Notes: a model not told the origin generated them from the letters alone. DNA of 64,000 nt from Jejuia rubra (GCF_042684665.1 NZ_JBHULY010000013.1:124001-188000); one strand, 5' to 3'; shown: positions 35,938 to 45,867, counted from the stretch's first letter. Made by a program: numbers and translations.

Positions 35938-38373
35938 ATGTTGCTAAAATATTTTCTCTTATTTTTCTTCTTCTGTTCACTATCGTTTTACGCTCAAAAC
36001 TTTACCCTAATTGGTGCCATAAATGACGAGAGCAATATGCCCGTAGCGTTTGCCAATGTGGTTTTAAAACCTCAACAGGCTAACGGTCCGGTATTAGGTA
36101 CTATTACCGATAGTGGGGGAGGTTTTTCCTTTGAAAATTTAGAGAGCGGTCTTTATGTTGTTGAAATAAGCTTTCTCGGTTTTGAGTTCTATACCAAGGA
36201 AGTAAACCTTACGTTGAGTACAAATCTTGGAGTGATAATTTTAAAACAAAAGGCGGAAAGCCTTGATGGAGTTACCGTAACTGCTAAAAGACCAACCGTG
36301 AAACGGCTAGTAGATAGATTGGTTTTTAACGTTGAAAACTCCACACTTTCTAACAACAATGCTCTTGATGTTTTAAAGCATACACCTGGAGTTATGGTCC
36401 AAAATGGTGCAATATCTGTTAAAAGTTCAACCCCGATAGTTTACATAAATGATAGACGTATTCATTTATCCATCGAGGAAGTACAGCAACTTTTGGAGGC
36501 CACACCTGCAAATAATATTAAATCCATAGAAGTTATAACAAATCCACCGGCAAATTATGATGCAGAAGGAGGCGCAGTACTAAACATTGTTACAAGTAAA
36601 AATCTTATTTCTGGATACCATGGGAGCGTATTTGGTAATTATAAACAAGGCTCCGAATTCCCGAAATACAGTTTAGGAACCAGCCATTTCTTTAAGGCCA
36701 AAAGGCTTAGTGCCTATTTAAATTATAATGTTAGTCCAAGGAAGGATTATCGTAATAATATTGAGTTTATAAACTTCATTGAAAATAATAACGTTACTTC
36801 AAACTGGGATACGGATTACAGGCGAACACGTGAGTCAGCAAATCATAATATTAATGCCAATCTTATTTATGCTTTTGATGATTCTAATAGCTTGAACTTT
36901 TCGGCCAACACGCTTATTGTGCCTCGAGAGAATTCTAAAACAAGGATAAATTCCCTAACTGAAATTTTTAACTCGAATAAGCAGTTGGATTCTACCTTCC
37001 AGACGTTTAACAATTCAGTTTTGGAAACTTTCAATCTTGCATTTTCTCTGGGCTACACACACAAATTTAAAAAGGAGGGGGAACAGCTTTCCGTAGATGT
37101 TCATCATACAAATTATGATTTTTCAGAGTTTCAAGATGTGAATACTGGCTATTTTCTTCCAAATGCTACAGATTCCTTTAGGGATAATAAATTCCAAACC
37201 TTTACAAGTCAGGAAATAGAATTAATTACTGGGCAGATTGATTACTCACTACCAGTTGCTAGTTCCGCTCTTTTTGAAGCAGGATTAAAAACATCCATAA
37301 TTAATTCTGACAATATTTTGACGCAATACGTTTTTGAGAGGGATGAAAGAATACAAGACTTGCAAAATTCGGATGTGTTTTTATATAACGAAACAAATTA
37401 TGCTGGTTATTTAAGTTATGAGAAAGATTGGGACAACTGGACCTTAAAATCTGGGATAAGGCTAGAGCATACTGATATAGAGAGTATATCGCAATCTACT
37501 GGCTCCACAAATAACAACAGCTACACGAATATATTTCCATCGCTGTACATATTAAACAGACTGGGTAATAAAGATCAAATTTATTTTAGCTATAACAAAC
37601 GTATTTACAGGCCAAGATATAGAGAGCTAAATCCGTTCAGATATTTTTTGAACGATAACAAATTTGTTACAGGCGACCCGAATCTACAGCCTGAAATAGA
37701 TGATAGCTTTGTATTGGGTTATACGATAAAGGATACCTATACTTTTGAGCTGTATTATCGCTTTGAGGAAAACCCAACTTTAGAGATAACTTTTCAAGAC
37801 AACAATTCTAGGCTTATTAAGAACACATATACAAACATTGATAATAATGTGTCCTATGGGCTAGATTTTACAATGTACAATCAGGTTGTGAAAAATTGGA
37901 ATTTATATGTATTGTCCTCCATCTTTTATTATGAAAACAATTTTTTTGCCTTGGAGAGCAATAATGAACTATTAAAAAATGACATGTGGTCTGTTTACGC
38001 CCAAGTAATAAATTATTTTAATTTACTAAATGATGGTAGCCTAAACGCCAATTTATCTATTGATTATATTTCGAAGGTTGTAATAGGCCCTAGCGACGTT
38101 AGTGATAGGTTAGGGGTAGATGTCAACTTTAATAAAACATTTTGGAAAGATAGAGCTTCATTAAGCATAGGTGTTCAAGATATATTTAATACTAGAAATT
38201 TTACACAAATCACAAAATATCTAAATCAAGATGTCACTTTCGACTCCAATATGGAAAACAGGCTCTTTACCATTGGCTTCAATTATAAATTTGGAAATTT
38301 CAGTCTAAAGGAGACCAAAAAAGATATTGACATCAATGAACGAGAGAGACTAAAAACGAATAGTAATAATTAA
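35938..38373 (+). CDS. TonB-dependent-receptor-like outer-membrane beta-barrel protein
   Basis: An 811-residue protein. A signal peptide ending FYAQ precedes a CarboxypepD_reg-like domain (about residues 20-100, LIGAINDESNMPVAFANVVL and SFLGFEFYTKEV), a plug-like domain (about 105-220, ALDVLKHTPGVMV, IEVITNPPANYDAEGGAVLNI) and a long C-terminal barrel. It belongs to the Bacteroidota outer-membrane beta-barrel family related to SusC/FecA. The substrate is unknown and no SusD-like partner lies next to it. Confidence 0.88.
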   Translation: MLLKYFLLFFFFCSLSFYAQNFTLIGAINDESNMPVAFANVVLKPQQANGPVLGTITDSGGGFSFENLESGLYVVEISFLGFEFYTKEVNLTLSTNLGVIILKQKAESLDGVTVTAKRPTVKRLVDRLVFNVENSTLSNNNALDVLKHTPGVMVQNGAISVKSSTPIVYINDRRIHLSIEEVQQLLEATPANNIKSIEVITNPPANYDAEGGAVLNIVTSKNLISGYHGSVFGNYKQGSEFPKYSLGTSHFFKAKRLSAYLNYNVSPRKDYRNNIEFINFIENNNVTSNWDTDYRRTRESANHNINANLIYAFDDSNSLNFSANTLIVPRENSKTRINSLTEIFNSNKQLDSTFQTFNNSVLETFNLAFSLGYTHKFKKEGEQLSVDVHHTNYDFSEFQDVNTGYFLPNATDSFRDNKFQTFTSQEIELITGQIDYSLPVASSALFEAGLKTSIINSDNILTQYVFERDERIQDLQNSDVFLYNETNYAGYLSYEKDWDNWTLKSGIRLEHTDIESISQSTGSTNNNSYTNIFPSLYILNRLGNKDQIYFSYNKRIYRPRYRELNPFRYFLNDNKFVTGDPNLQPEIDDSFVLGYTIKDTYTFELYYRFEENPTLEITFQDNNSRLIKNTYTNIDNNVSYGLDFTMYNQVVKNWNLYVLSSIFYYENNFFALESNNELLKNDMWSVYAQVINYFNLLNDGSLNANLSIDYISKVVIGPSDVSDRLGVDVNFNKTFWKDRASLSIGVQDIFNTRNFTQITKYLNQDVTFDSNMENRLFTIGFNYKFGNFSLKETKKDIDINERERLKTNSNN

Positions 38374-38909
38374 AAATATTGCTTAACCTTACCCCAAAAG
38401 TTTTTTGGGCTCATTTTAAGTTCATCTTCCAGTTCCTGCATGCTCTTCGAGGCGTCATTAATTTTGTTAAAGATTCTTGCTCTTATTAGATAGATGGACG
38501 GGATCACTATAGCCATAATTGGAACCATATAGATTAACTGAAATTCATCTAAGTGCCTCTCATCGTAAAACAGATGAGTAATTTGATACATGTACATTAC
38601 TATTGGGACTAATAATACATGATACCACCAATGCCTATTCGTAAAAAACCAAATAATGATTAGCATCAAAGGTATTATTTTTCCTGAAAACACCCACATT
38701 GCAGTTTGAGCACTACCAAGGTATCCGCTATCATAAGTAAAGAAAAAAGTGTCCCAAACTTTTACATCAGGAACACTTTCATGTAATGTGAAAAAATAAG
38801 GTGTAAGAGCCAATATCGTGGCAATTACACTACCAAGAATTATACTTTTATTAGTTAGCCCTTGGTACTTTGATTTTTGTTCTGTCAACTTTCGTTGTTT
38901 GTTCTCCAT
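38370..38909 (-). CDS. Conserved multi-spanning membrane protein of unknown function
   Basis: A 179-residue protein with about four hydrophobic helices (SIILGSVIATILALTPYFF, AMWVFSGKIIPLMLIIIWFF, WYHVLLVPIVMYMYQ, LIYMVPIMAIVIPSIYLI) and a charged C-terminus. I do not recognise a function. The first 59 bases overlap, in another frame, the end of a small gene for an exported peptide (38851-38994), so translation is probably coupled. Its stop region overlaps the 3' end of the convergent receptor gene by 4 bases. Confidence 0.75.
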   Translation of the reverse strand: MENKQRKLTEQKSKYQGLTNKSIILGSVIATILALTPYFFTLHESVPDVKVWDTFFFTYDSGYLGSAQTAMWVFSGKIIPLMLIIIWFFTNRHWWYHVLLVPIVMYMYQITHLFYDERHLDEFQLIYMVPIMAIVIPSIYLIRARIFNKINDASKSMQELEDELKMSPKNFWGKVKQYF

Positions 38910-38994
38910 CTTGGCTTAATGCATTTGCAGCCTGCGCCGTAAACAGCACGCCTCCGAAAATTGCTAATGCAATTACATACTTTTTAGTTTTCAT
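38851..38994 (-). CDS. Small predicted exported protein (47 residues) overlapping the membrane-protein gene
   Basis: The frame starts MKTKKYVIALAIFGGVLF, then TAQAANALSQDGEQTT, and ends TKIKVPRAN before TAA. The first half is a good signal peptide (KTKK, hydrophobic core, a possible cleavage after AANA). A -7 box TACTTTTG lies at plus 39027-39034 on the same strand, 32 bases upstream. It overlaps the following gene by 59 bases in a different frame. The function is unknown; it resembles short exported peptides seen in other flavobacteria. Confidence 0.65.
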   Translation of the reverse strand: MKTKKYVIALAIFGGVLFTAQAANALSQDGEQTTKVDRTKIKVPRAN

Positions 38995-39194
38995 TTTAAA
39001 GGGATTTAATTAATTAATTATATCCCCAAAAGTAGATAAACATTAAGGCTAAGCTCTTAGATAAATGTTAAAATTATGTTAAAAACATTGTTTTTTCATT
39101 TTTCCGCTGTGGCTTTCCCGTAATCCATGTTCAATCGAAGGTAAAACTGTTGCTAGGTGCAGGTTTGGCTACATATTTTATAGGTTAATATTCA

Positions 39195-39599
39195 TTATTC
39201 TAAGCTCAAAATTCTAACATCTTTTGCATCCACATCAAGATGTATTTTGTTAAAATTTTCTGGTAAAATGGGTTCAATCAATTCCGGCCATTCAATCAGA
39301 ATCCAATGATTCGAAAACAAATAATCTTCAATGCCAAAATTGAAAGCTTCTTCTAAATCATTTATCCGATATAAATCAAAATGATAAATGACATCGTTGT
39401 CAGCTTCATACTCATTAACTATTGAGAATGTTGGGCTACTGGCTTCGTCCGTGCTACCTAAAGCTTTTGTTAAGCTTTTTACCAAGGTTGTCTTTCCAGT
39501 ACCCATGGTGCCGTATAGCAGTACAATTTTTGAGGACAGTTGCTCGAGTAACTTCAGCGCAACATCGTCAACTTCATGTAACTCATACGTAATTTTCAA
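39195..39599 (-). CDS. tsaE: tRNA threonylcarbamoyladenosine biosynthesis ATPase TsaE
   Basis: A 134-residue P-loop protein needed for t6A37 formation with TsaB/TsaD. The Walker A motif is LLYGTMGTGKTTLVKSL, followed by SSPTFSIVNEYE, the HFDLYRI motif and WILIEWPELIEPILP. Length and order are typical. It lies downstream of porX with a 93-base gap. Confidence 0.92.
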   Translation of the reverse strand: MKITYELHEVDDVALKLLEQLSSKIVLLYGTMGTGKTTLVKSLTKALGSTDEASSPTFSIVNEYEADNDVIYHFDLYRINDLEEAFNFGIEDYLFSNHWILIEWPELIEPILPENFNKIHLDVDAKDVRILSLE

Positions 39600-39692
39600 A
39601 TCAACTCAATAATTTACTGCAATTATAAGCATATAATCTGAAAAAAACTAATAAAAAGTGTATTTCGTCGATGTTTTGTGTATTACATGGAG

Positions 39693-41240
39693 TTATTTTG
39701 GCGTGAAAACGGTAAAAGGAATAATCATTTCCTCCAATGAAACTCCGCCGTGTTGATAGGTATTTCTGTAATAGCTCACGTAGTGATTATAGTTGTTTGG
39801 ATAGGCAAAAAACAGGTCTCCCTTTGCGAAAATAAAGGAACTGCTCATGGTAATAGATGGTAGATGGATCTGTTGTGGATCCTTGGCTACAAGGACGTCC
39901 TTGTCATCAAAGGTTAAGCTTCTGCCCGTTTTATAGCGTAGATTCAAACTGGTATCTCTGTCGCCAATAACTTTAGACGGATTCTTCACGTTTATGGTGC
40001 CGTGATCGGTAGTTAAAATTAATTTGAACCCAAGATGATGTGCTTGTTGTATCATTTCCAAAAGTGGGGAGTTTTTAAACCAACTTAGGGTTAAGGAACG
40101 ATAGGCTTTGTCATTGGAGGCAAGTTCTTTTACAACTTCCATTTCGGTTTTGGCGTGAGACAGCATATCCACAAAGTTGTAAACTATTACGGATAAATCA
40201 TTGTTTCTTAAGGATTTGAAATTGTCGACTAATTTCTTTCCGGTTCTTAAGTTAGTAATCTTATGATATTCGAAGGTTAAATGGTTTAGGCCCAAACGTT
40301 TCATCTGTGCTTCTAAAAACTCGGCCTCATAAAGGTTTTTACCACCATCGTCGGTGTCATTTTTCCAGTATTTTGGGTACAATTTTTCCATTTCACTTGG
40401 CATCAACCCAGAGAAAATGGCATTTCGGGCATATTGCGTGGCAGTGGGCAGAATACTAAAAAAGGCTTCTTCCTGCTCTTTTTTGTAATAATTATTGATG
40501 ATAGGCTCAAAAACCTTCCATTGGTCATAGCGCAAGTTATCAACAACCACCAACAGAGTAGGTTGTTCCTTGCTCAGTTCAGGGACTATTTTTTCCTTAA
40601 AAAGTGTGTGACTCATCACAGGCGCATCTGCCCCTTGGTCAAACCATCCCGAATACCTTTTGTCAATAAATTTTCCAAACTGTATGTTGGCTTCTGTCTT
40701 TTGGGATTCCAAAATCTCGAACATACCGGCGTCTTCGATTTCCTCCAGTTGTATTTCCCAGTAAATTAGCTTTTGGTATAGGTTTACCCAATCTTCATAG
40801 GAATTCACCATTGCCAAATCCATCGCTATCTTCCTAAATTCCTGCTGATAATTTGATGTGGTTTTCTCAGACACCAATCTTGAATGATCCAAATTCTTTT
40901 TCAGGCTTAACAAAATCTGATTAGGATTAACGGGCTTAATTAGGTAATCTGCTATTTTGTTTCCAATGGCCTCTTCCATGATATATTCCTCTTCACTTTT
41001 GGTGATCATTACCACGGGAAGACTGTCCTTTTTTTCCTTGATTTCGTTTAGGGTTTCCAAACCAGTTAGCCCGGGCATGTTTTCATCCAAAAATACAATG
41101 TCAAAATTGTTGTCCTCAATAATATCGATGGCCTCGGTACCGCTATTACAGGTGGTTACCTGATAATTCTTTTTCTCAAGAAAAAGGATATGTGGCTTCA
41201 ACATGTCTATTTCATCGTCAACCCAAAGTATGTTTATCAT
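39693..41240 (-). CDS. porX: PorX: response regulator with PglZ-type phosphatase domain, T9SS regulator
   Basis: A 515-residue protein with a receiver domain (residues 1-120: acidic DDE at 8-10, phospho-acceptor D52 in FLDENMPG, Lys in DYLIKPVNP), a helical linker and a C-terminal PglZ/alkaline-phosphatase domain (VVVDNLRYDQW, PTATQYARNAIFSG, LILTTDHGTINV, QHGGVSLEEMIIP). In Porphyromonas and Flavobacterium PorX controls type IX secretion genes with the sensor PorY. It is conserved in T9SS-bearing Bacteroidota. It is divergent from, and close to, the HD-domain gene. Confidence 0.93.
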   Translation of the reverse strand: MINILWVDDEIDMLKPHILFLEKKNYQVTTCNSGTEAIDIIEDNNFDIVFLDENMPGLTGLETLNEIKEKKDSLPVVMITKSEEEYIMEEAIGNKIADYLIKPVNPNQILLSLKKNLDHSRLVSEKTTSNYQQEFRKIAMDLAMVNSYEDWVNLYQKLIYWEIQLEEIEDAGMFEILESQKTEANIQFGKFIDKRYSGWFDQGADAPVMSHTLFKEKIVPELSKEQPTLLVVVDNLRYDQWKVFEPIINNYYKKEQEEAFFSILPTATQYARNAIFSGLMPSEMEKLYPKYWKNDTDDGGKNLYEAEFLEAQMKRLGLNHLTFEYHKITNLRTGKKLVDNFKSLRNNDLSVIVYNFVDMLSHAKTEMEVVKELASNDKAYRSLTLSWFKNSPLLEMIQQAHHLGFKLILTTDHGTINVKNPSKVIGDRDTSLNLRYKTGRSLTFDDKDVLVAKDPQQIHLPSITMSSSFIFAKGDLFFAYPNNYNHYVSYYRNTYQHGGVSLEEMIIPFTVFTPK

Positions 41241-41289
41241 AATGTATTCGATTTTGAAGGGAATGTCCGCAGTATGGACTTCTAATAAT

Positions 41290-41297
41290 TATATTTG
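41290..41297 (+). promoter_or_regulatory. -7 promoter box of the HD-domain gene
   Basis: TATATTTG fits TAnnTTTG and lies 25 bases before the TTG start codon proposed for the HD gene. Transcription from here would begin after any upstream in-frame ATG, which supports the TTG start. Confidence 0.5.
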
Positions 41298-41322
41298 TAA
41301 AAATTTAAAGAAAATTCAAAGT

Positions 41323-42534
41323 TTGAACAAACTTAAAATCTTAAACGACCCAATTTACGGATTTATTACAATTCCCAATTCGTTAATTTTCGATCTTATT
41401 CAGCACAAATACTTTCAGCGTTTGAGAAGAATAACCCAAATGGGGATGTCTTATTTGGTATACCCCGGTGCCCACCACACGCGTTTTCATCATGCCATAG
41501 GCTGCGTGCATTTAATGCAGAAGGCCGTTAATGTGCTTCGTTATAAAGGAGTTACAATTTCGAAGGCGGAGGAAGAAGCATTGTATTCGGCTATTTTGTT
41601 ACACGATATTGGGCATGGACCATTTTCGCATGCGATGGAGCACAGCATCGTTAATGGAGTCTCCCATGAGCAGATTTCATTGCTTTTTATGCAACAATTA
41701 AATGAAGAATTTAACGGAAGTTTAACGCTTGCAATCCAAATTTTTAAAGGTGAATATGAAAGGCCTTTTTTATGTCAGCTGATATCGAGTCAACTGGATA
41801 TTGACAGGGCGGATTATTTGAAGCGGGATAGCTTTTACACGGGCGTGGCAGAAGGAAATGTAAATAGCGAACGCTTGATTACCATGCTTAATGTAAAGAA
41901 TGAAGAGTTGGTGGTTGAAGAAAAAGGGATTTACAGCGTTGAAAAGTTCATCATTGCTAGGCGGTTTATGTACTGGCAAGTGTATTTGCATAAAACCGGA
42001 TTGGTTGCAGAGCAGTTGCTGATAAGAGTATTGAAAAGAGCTAAGGAATTGACAAAATCTGGTGGAATGCTGACGGGGAGCGAACCATTATTGTTCTTTT
42101 TGAAAAACGATATTTCCATCGGAGATTTTGACCAAGATACCTTGGGGATTTTCAGTGAGCTAGATGATTACGACATTATATCAGCAATGAAAATATGGAA
42201 AAACCACGACGATTTTGTTTTGAGCAATTTATGTAAAATGATTATAGATCGCGAGCTGTTAAAAGTGAAAATAAAATCTAAAATAATCAAAGAGAAAAGT
42301 TTAGAGAAGCACAGGAAAGAGTTGAAATCTAACCATAATATTAGTGATACCGAAGCTGACTATTTTGTGTTCTCTGGCAGTGTGTTCAATCAGGCATATC
42401 AGATTAAAAAACAGAATATTAACATTCTTTATAAATCGGGAAAAACTGAAGACATTGCCAAAGCATCTGATCATTTAAATCTAAAGGCACTTTCAAAGCC
42501 AGTAACAAAATATTACATCTGCTATCCAAAATGA
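41323..42534 (+). CDS. HD-domain phosphohydrolase (dGTPase/SAMHD1-like)
   Basis: The conserved protein begins at KLKILNDPIYGFITIPN. The TTG at 41323 gives a 403-residue product and lies after a good -7 box. Earlier in-frame ATGs (from 41203) overlap porX and add unlike residues. Metal-binding HD motifs are HHTRFHHAIGCVHLM and AILLHDIGHGPFSHAMEH, followed by SSQLDIDRADYLKRD and YMYWQVYLHKT-type segments. Family members hydrolyse dNTPs or related nucleotides; the substrate here is unknown. Confidence 0.85.
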   Translation: MNKLKILNDPIYGFITIPNSLIFDLIQHKYFQRLRRITQMGMSYLVYPGAHHTRFHHAIGCVHLMQKAVNVLRYKGVTISKAEEEALYSAILLHDIGHGPFSHAMEHSIVNGVSHEQISLLFMQQLNEEFNGSLTLAIQIFKGEYERPFLCQLISSQLDIDRADYLKRDSFYTGVAEGNVNSERLITMLNVKNEELVVEEKGIYSVEKFIIARRFMYWQVYLHKTGLVAEQLLIRVLKRAKELTKSGGMLTGSEPLLFFLKNDISIGDFDQDTLGIFSELDDYDIISAMKIWKNHDDFVLSNLCKMIIDRELLKVKIKSKIIKEKSLEKHRKELKSNHNISDTEADYFVFSGSVFNQAYQIKKQNINILYKSGKTEDIAKASDHLNLKALSKPVTKYYICYPK

Positions 42535-42603
42535 TTCTGAAGCTAACAAAACTTGGTCAAAACAATGCCGATTATTCCATAGCCGACTTTAGCACTTTTT
42601 TCC

Positions 42604-42611
42604 TATTTTTG
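42604..42611 (+). promoter_or_regulatory. -7 promoter box of the lpxD operon
   Basis: TATTTTTG fits TAnnTTTG and lies 38 bases before the GTG start of lpxD. The following genes are close together, so this may drive lpxD through efp. Confidence 0.5.
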
Positions 42612-42648
42612 CTGAAATTAAGTAAAAACTAGACTAAGGCAAACTTTT

Positions 42649-43674
42649 GTGAAGTTCACAGCACAGCAAATAGCAGAGATTTTAGAGGGGGATGTTGTTG
42701 GCGATTCTAACGTTAAGGTTTCAAAACTTTCAAAAATAGAGGAAGGTGTTGAAGAATCCCTTACGTTTCTCGCAAATCCAAAATACACACCGTATATATA
42801 TAGTACCAAGGCATCCATTACGATTGTTAATAAATCATTTGAACCCGAGGATGCACTGTCCACCACTCTTATTAAGGTAGACGATGCTTACAAATCCTTT
42901 TCAAAATTACTAGAGTATTACAATCAGGTTAAGCTAAATAAACTTGGGGTTGAGCAACCGTCTTTCATTGCAGAATCTTCCAGCTATGGAGAAAACGTTT
43001 ACATAGGTGCTTTTTCATACATAGGCGAAAATGTGGTCATAGGGGACAATGTTAAGATATTCCCTAATGCGTTCATTGGAGACAATGTGAAAATAGGGGA
43101 TAACACCGTGGTATTTGCGGGTTCCAAAATTTACTCCGAATGTGTGATTGGGAAGTATTGCGTGATTAATTCTGGTGCTATCATCGGTGCAGACGGTTTT
43201 GGGTTCACGCCCAATGAAAATGGGGAGTACAAAAAAGTCCCTCAAACCGGTAATGTAATTCTAGAAGATTTTGTCGATATAGGTGCTGCTACCACCATTG
43301 ATAGGGCGACATTGGGTTCTACAATTATTCGCAGGGGCGTTAAATTGGATAATCAAATACAGATTGCGCACAATGTTGAAATTGGAAAGAACACTGTGAT
43401 TGCCGCACAAACAGGTATTGCGGGCTCAACCAAAATTGGTGAAAACTGCCAGATAGGAGGGCAAGTAGGCATTGTTGGACACATAACCATAGGTAACAAT
43501 GTGCGGATCCAAGCACAATCTGGAATTGGAAGGAATGTAAAGGACAATGAAGTACTTCAAGGTTCGCCGGCATTGGCGTATGCGGATTACAACAAATCCT
43601 ATGTGCATTTTAAGAACTTACCAAAGATTGTTAATCAAATTAATGATATAGAAAAAAATAATGGCAATAGTTAA
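42649..43674 (+). CDS. lpxD: UDP-3-O-acylglucosamine N-acyltransferase
   Basis: Third enzyme of lipid A synthesis; it adds the N-linked hydroxyacyl chain. The 341-residue protein starts with GTG (MKFTAQQIAEILEGDVVG). It has the N-terminal uridine-binding domain (LTFLANPKYTPYIYSTKAS) and a long left-handed beta-helix of hexapeptide repeats, with the catalytic His in QIQIAHNVEIGKNTVIAAQ. Its end overlaps lpxC-fabZ by 14 bases. Confidence 0.95.
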   Translation: MKFTAQQIAEILEGDVVGDSNVKVSKLSKIEEGVEESLTFLANPKYTPYIYSTKASITIVNKSFEPEDALSTTLIKVDDAYKSFSKLLEYYNQVKLNKLGVEQPSFIAESSSYGENVYIGAFSYIGENVVIGDNVKIFPNAFIGDNVKIGDNTVVFAGSKIYSECVIGKYCVINSGAIIGADGFGFTPNENGEYKKVPQTGNVILEDFVDIGAATTIDRATLGSTIIRRGVKLDNQIQIAHNVEIGKNTVIAAQTGIAGSTKIGENCQIGGQVGIVGHITIGNNVRIQAQSGIGRNVKDNEVLQGSPALAYADYNKSYVHFKNLPKIVNQINDIEKNNGNS

Positions 43675-45067
43675 TACTGAGGATAAACAAAAAACCATAA
43701 AAAAAGAGGTGTCCTTAACCGGTGTGGGATTGCATACCGGTAAAAAAGTAACACTTACTTTTAAGCCTGCTGAACCCAATTCTGGTTTAGCCTTTAAGCG
43801 TGTGGATTTAGAAGGAGCTCCTTTAATAGAAGCAGATGCCAACTATGTTACCAATACGCAACGCGGCACTTGCTTGGAGAAAAATGGAGTCAAAATCCAA
43901 ACTTCAGAGCATGTTTTAGCAGCTTTGGTTGGGTTGGATATCGATAATGCGGTGATTGAACTTAACGCCTCAGAGCCACCGATAATGGATGGCTCATCAA
44001 AGTTTTTTGTTGAAGCGCTTGAAGAAGCCGAAGTTATTGAACTGGATGCGGCAAGGGAGGTATTTGAAGTCACGGATGTTATTTCTTATACTGATGAAGA
44101 AAGTGGTAGTGAGATTTTGGTAATGCCTTCGAAAGAATACCAGATTACTACAATGGTAGATTTTGGCACTAAAGTTTTGGGGACCCAAAATGCTACTTTG
44201 AATCAAGTTTCCGACTTTAAAAAAGATATAGCCAATTCCAGGACTTTTAGTTTTTTGCATGAAATTGAAATGCTTTTGGAGCATGGACTAATAAAAGGTG
44301 GTGACCTCAATAATGCCATTGTTTATGTGGATAAACCGCTTTCTCCTGAAACTATGGAAAAGCTAAGGGTAGCCTTTAAAAAGGACAACATTGCGGTAAA
44401 GCCAAATGGTATTTTGGACAATTTGACCTTGCATCACCCAAATGAAGCGGCCAGGCACAAGCTCTTGGATGTTTTAGGAGATCTTGCGCTGGTGGGAACG
44501 AGAATCCGCGGAAAGATAATTGCTAATAAGCCTGGTCATTTTGTAAATACACAGTTTGCAAAGAAGCTATCCAAAATAATTAAAAATGATAGGCGTAACA
44601 ATGTTCCAAATGTAGACCTGAATCAAGAGCCTTTAATGGACGTTACCCAAATCATGAAAATGTTGCCACATAGGCAGCCATTTTTATTATTAGACAAGGT
44701 TTATGAACTGACCGATCAACATGTGGTCGGTATGAAGAATGTCACCATGAATGAGGACTTTTTCAGAGGCCACTTCCCTGGTGCCCCAGTGATGCCAGGG
44801 GTTTTAATTGTTGAAGCTATGGCACAAACGGGTGGGATTTTAGTTTTAAGTACTGTTCCCGATCCTGAAAACTACTTGACGTTTTTCATGAAAATGGACA
44901 AAGTAAAGTTCAAAAGAAAAGTGAGCCCAGGAGATACTTTAATATTCAAATGTTCTTTGATAACCCCGATACGAAGAGGAATTTGCCATATGCAGGGGTA
45001 TGCTTATGCCAATGGCATGTTGGCCGCAGAAGCAGAATTGATGGCGCAGATTTCAAAAGTAAAATAA
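43661..45067 (+). CDS. lpxC-fabZ: Bifunctional UDP-3-O-acyl-GlcNAc deacetylase / 3-hydroxyacyl-ACP dehydratase
   Basis: A 468-residue fusion, normal for Bacteroidota. The N-terminal LpxC part (to about residue 300) has SLTGVGLHTGKKVTLTF, SEHVLAALVGLDIDNA with a Zn ligand, PIMDGSSKFFVEAL and the HHPNEAARHKLLDVLGDLAL Zn/active-site block. The C-terminal FabZ part (about 320-468) has MLPHRQPFLLLDKVYEL and FFRGHFPGAPVMPGVLIVEA with the catalytic His and Glu. It links lipid A and fatty-acid synthesis. Confidence 0.96.
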   Translation: MAIVNTEDKQKTIKKEVSLTGVGLHTGKKVTLTFKPAEPNSGLAFKRVDLEGAPLIEADANYVTNTQRGTCLEKNGVKIQTSEHVLAALVGLDIDNAVIELNASEPPIMDGSSKFFVEALEEAEVIELDAAREVFEVTDVISYTDEESGSEILVMPSKEYQITTMVDFGTKVLGTQNATLNQVSDFKKDIANSRTFSFLHEIEMLLEHGLIKGGDLNNAIVYVDKPLSPETMEKLRVAFKKDNIAVKPNGILDNLTLHHPNEAARHKLLDVLGDLALVGTRIRGKIIANKPGHFVNTQFAKKLSKIIKNDRRNNVPNVDLNQEPLMDVTQIMKMLPHRQPFLLLDKVYELTDQHVVGMKNVTMNEDFFRGHFPGAPVMPGVLIVEAMAQTGGILVLSTVPDPENYLTFFMKMDKVKFKRKVSPGDTLIFKCSLITPIRRGICHMQGYAYANGMLAAEAELMAQISKVK

Positions 45068-45081
45068 CTAAAAATTAGGAG

Positions 45082-45867
45082 ATGAATCAGCCGTTAGCAT
45101 ACGTTCACCCGGGAGCGAAAATTGCCAAAAATGTGGTGATTGAACCCTTTACTACTATTAATAACAATGTTGTAATTGGTGAAGGTACATGGATTGGGAG
45201 CAACGTAACCATTATGGAAGGTGCCAGAATTGGAAAGAACTGTAATATTTTCCCGGGTTCAGTGATTTCGGCTGTACCCCAAGACCTTAAGTACAATGAT
45301 GAGGATACTACGGTTGAGATTGGAGATAATGTTACCATACGCGAGTGTGTTACAATAAATAGAGGGACGGCTGATAGAATGAAAACAGTAATAGGTAACA
45401 ATTGCCTCATCATGGCATATTGCCATGTTGCTCACGATTGTATTGTTGGGAACAACTGTATTTTCTCGAATAACAGTACCTTAGCTGGGCACATAACAGT
45501 AGGAGACTATGTGGTATTGGCCGGTATGACTGCTGTTCATCAATTTGTTTCAGTTGGCAATCATGCTTTCGTAACAGGGGGGTCTCTTGTTAGAAAAGAT
45601 GTGCCGCCCTTTGTAAAAGCTGCGCGAGAACCTCTGTCTTACGTGGGTATTAATTCCGTTGGATTAAGAAGAAGAGGCTTCTCTACCGAAAAAATCAGGG
45701 AAATTCAGGACATCTATAGGATACTTTACCAAAAAACATATAACAACTCTCAGGCTGCTGATATTATTGAGGCCGAAATGCAAGCCACTCCGGAGCGAGA
45801 TGAAATACTTCAATTTATCAAGAACTCGCACAGAGGAATTATGAAAGGCTATTTTAAATCTAATTAA
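45082..45867 (+). CDS. lpxA: UDP-N-acetylglucosamine acyltransferase
   Basis: First enzyme of lipid A synthesis. The 261-residue protein has a left-handed beta-helix (YVHPGAKIAKNVVIEPFTTI and following repeats) with the catalytic His in AYCHVAHDCIVGNNCIF. It ends in a helical domain (VGLRRRGFSTEKIREIQDIY). It lies 14 bases after lpxC-fabZ and 5 before efp. Confidence 0.96.
   Translation: MNQPLAYVHPGAKIAKNVVIEPFTTINNNVVIGEGTWIGSNVTIMEGARIGKNCNIFPGSVISAVPQDLKYNDEDTTVEIGDNVTIRECVTINRGTADRMKTVIGNNCLIMAYCHVAHDCIVGNNCIFSNNSTLAGHITVGDYVVLAGMTAVHQFVSVGNHAFVTGGSLVRKDVPPFVKAAREPLSYVGINSVGLRRRGFSTEKIREIQDIYRILYQKTYNNSQAADIIEAEMQATPERDEILQFIKNSHRGIMKGYFKSN

Noticed and set aside
41203..41322. Longer N-terminus of the HD-domain protein
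   Set aside because: It would overlap porX and lies upstream of the promoter box; the conserved part starts at the TTG at 41323.
43661..45067. LpxC joined to FabZ as a possible novel fusion
   Set aside because: This fusion is normal in Bacteroidota.
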